NCBI GenBank assembly: GCA_010027825.1 | Contig: RGUK01000118.1 | Span: 1 to 5,482 of the forward strand | Origin: a bacterium | Lineage (GTDB): Bacteria > Dependentiae > Babeliae > Babeliales > RVW-14 | Reading direction: 5' to 3' | DNA length: 5,482 nucleotides | In this document: in pieces, positions 4,634-5,482 of the stretch | Layout: every line of letters starts with the position of its first letter | Position numbering within the stretch: the stretch's first letter is position 1 | Translations under genes and position numbers: made by a program | The notes under the pieces: model-generated | What the model was told of the DNA's origin: nothing | Database searches by the model: none | What the model saw: the letters and a program-made list of their open reading frames with translations, nothing else

Positions 4634-5482
4634 CTACCGCCTTACGGCCTGCTTGAGCGGATACCGTTGAAAGTGCATCCGCAGTTCTTCTTTATTGCGA
4701 CCCGTGTAATTATACATGCCGAGCTTGACTCCCGAAGCACAGCACCTGAAATCCACGTTGTCGTAAAACAAATCGGTGGGCTGGATGAGATAAATATTGA
4801 TGTCTTTCGCAGACTCGGGGGCATCGGGGCCCGTCCAGTAATTAATATCCCGCAACGTGATTTCAAAGAGCGTCAAATCCAGTGCCCGCAAGGCCGTGGG
4901 GATCGCCGGTAAGATTCCGCGGGGTTTTTTCCACTGGGCGATCTGGTGCAGCGGTCGGCCGGCAATGACGTAAATATCCGTGCAGCCCGCGTCGACGCAT
5001 AAACTCACCGGGGCTAATTGCCTGCTGCCGGCGTCAATCCAGCCGTTGCGGTCTTGGACCAAACCCGTGATGGCGACGCTGCCCAGGACGGCCTCGGCAA
5101 AATCGTGTCGCGAAACTTTGAAATTTGAGACATATTGCAGGTCACCTGTCGCAATATTGAGCCTTGTGACGACACTTTCACAGTGCGGATGGTTCTGGAC
5201 TGCTCTGTAAACCAGTTTTTCCATCGGGCACTGGTTCATCAGGCCCGTCTTGCCAAAGATCCACCAGTTGGGCTGAAAGACCGAAAAGATGCTTTTGATG
5301 CCCGCCCAAAGCTCGGCACAGCCGGCCGGGCCCAGATGTGAATACGCCGCCGCACAGACTGACCCGGACGACACGCCCGTGACGAAGTTCGCCCAAATCT
5401 GCTGGTGGTAGGCGAGGCTGAAAGCAATACCGGCTTGGACAGCACCGCGGGCGCCGTCGCCAGTAAAACAGAATCCGACCTT
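4634..5482 (-). CDS. Patatin-like phospholipase, N-terminus beyond the right edge
   Basis: The open frame runs from the window edge to TAG 4636-4634, 282 visible residues. Patatin-family enzymes are lipid acyl hydrolases with a Ser-Asp dyad. Counting from the first visible residue, the oxyanion-hole loop is GDGARG (8-13) in FCFTGDGARGAVQAG. The nucleophile elbow is GVSSG (36-40) with S38 as nucleophile. The Asp is probably D150 in IDAGSRQLAPV, where the usual DGG/DGA reads DAG, followed by the typical later segment VDAGCTDIYVIAG (163-175). A start at GTG 5374 would remove the oxyanion hole and is therefore wrong; probably only a few residues are missing upstream. The C-terminal third (IQPTDLFYDNVDF and onward) fits the end of a patatin domain. 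It heads the visible operon, 2 nt before a membrane peptide. Possible roles are membrane damage at lysis, host-lipid hydrolysis at entry, or an effector; the sequence does not decide. Confidence 0.87.
   Translation of the reverse strand, partial: KVGFCFTGDGARGAVQAGIAFSLAYHQQIWANFVTGVSSGSVCAAAYSHLGPAGCAELWAGIKSIFSVFQPNWWIFGKTGLMNQCPMEKLVYRAVQNHPHCESVVTRLNIATGDLQYVSNFKVSRHDFAEAVLGSVAITGLVQDRNGWIDAGSRQLAPVSLCVDAGCTDIYVIAGRPLHQIAQWKKPRGILPAIPTALRALDLTLFEITLRDINYWTGPDAPESAKDINIYLIQPTDLFYDNVDFRCCASGVKLGMYNYTGRNKEELRMHFQRYPLKQAVRR

Noticed and set aside
4915..4940. GC-rich stretch followed by a T-run on the plus strand, resembling a terminator
   Set aside because: No adequate stem can be drawn, it lies inside the patatin-like gene, and no plus-strand gene is present for it to terminate.
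4634..5374. Patatin-like protein starting at GTG 5374
   Set aside because: This would cut the enzyme inside GVSSG and remove the GDGARG oxyanion loop, both encoded in the same frame upstream to the window edge.
4634..5482. CBASS defence system with a patatin-like effector
   Set aside because: No nucleotide cyclase or accessory gene accompanies it in the window; the neighbours are small membrane proteins and a helicase. The part beyond the right edge is not visible.
1..5482. tRNA, rRNA, CRISPR array, insertion sequence or attachment site
   Set aside because: No cloverleaf, spaced direct repeats, transposase gene or terminal inverted repeats were found by reading both strands; coding sequence covers almost the whole window.

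Overview
The window looks like a stretch of a tailed-bacteriophage (or prophage) genome from an uncharacterised bacterial lineage. All supported genes lie on the minus strand. They are packed almost without gaps, several pairs share ATGA or GTGA stop/start overlaps, and very small membrane and Cys-rich proteins sit between enzymes of kinds common in phages (HNH nuclease, AlkB-type dioxygenase, HExxH metalloprotein, SNF2-like helicase). Shine-Dalgarno-like sequences precede several starts, which fits a bacterial host. Nothing in the window fixes the host. The phage assignment is an inference, because no capsid, tail, portal or terminase gene is visible.

In the direction of transcription (right to left) the layout is as follows. 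A patatin-like phospholipase (5482 to 4634) is cut by the right edge. It is followed by a 30-residue single-span membrane peptide (4631 to 4539) and an 81-residue three-span membrane protein (4535 to 4290). Next comes a large SNF2-like helicase of about 890 residues (4293 to 1621), with an N-terminal domain built around a GWGQWY core and a long linker. The only clear break between genes follows (1537 to 1620). It holds a promoter with an exact TATAAT and a perfect 9-bp inverted repeat, one arm of which contains the Shine-Dalgarno sequence of the next gene.

Below that break is a tightly overlapping cassette: an HExxH metalloprotease-like protein (1536 to 1186), a 41-residue protein with a CCGxxCxxCPY signature (1189 to 1064), an HNH endonuclease (1070 to 705), an AlkB-like 2-oxoglutarate/Fe(II) dioxygenase (708 to 154), and the first 52 codons of a further gene running off the left edge (157 to 1).

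The downstream cassette combines DNA or RNA cutting and repair chemistry and looks like a nucleic-acid-metabolism block, probably with its own promoter in addition to read-through from above. The patatin plus two membrane proteins could be a membrane-acting module, but that rests only on adjacency. The most unusual signals are the hairpin arranged so that only read-through mRNA would hide the metalloprotease ribosome binding site, the domain architecture of the helicase, and the 41-residue Cys-rich protein flanked by two perfect hairpins. I see no CRISPR array, tRNA, rRNA, insertion sequence or recognisable complete defence system.
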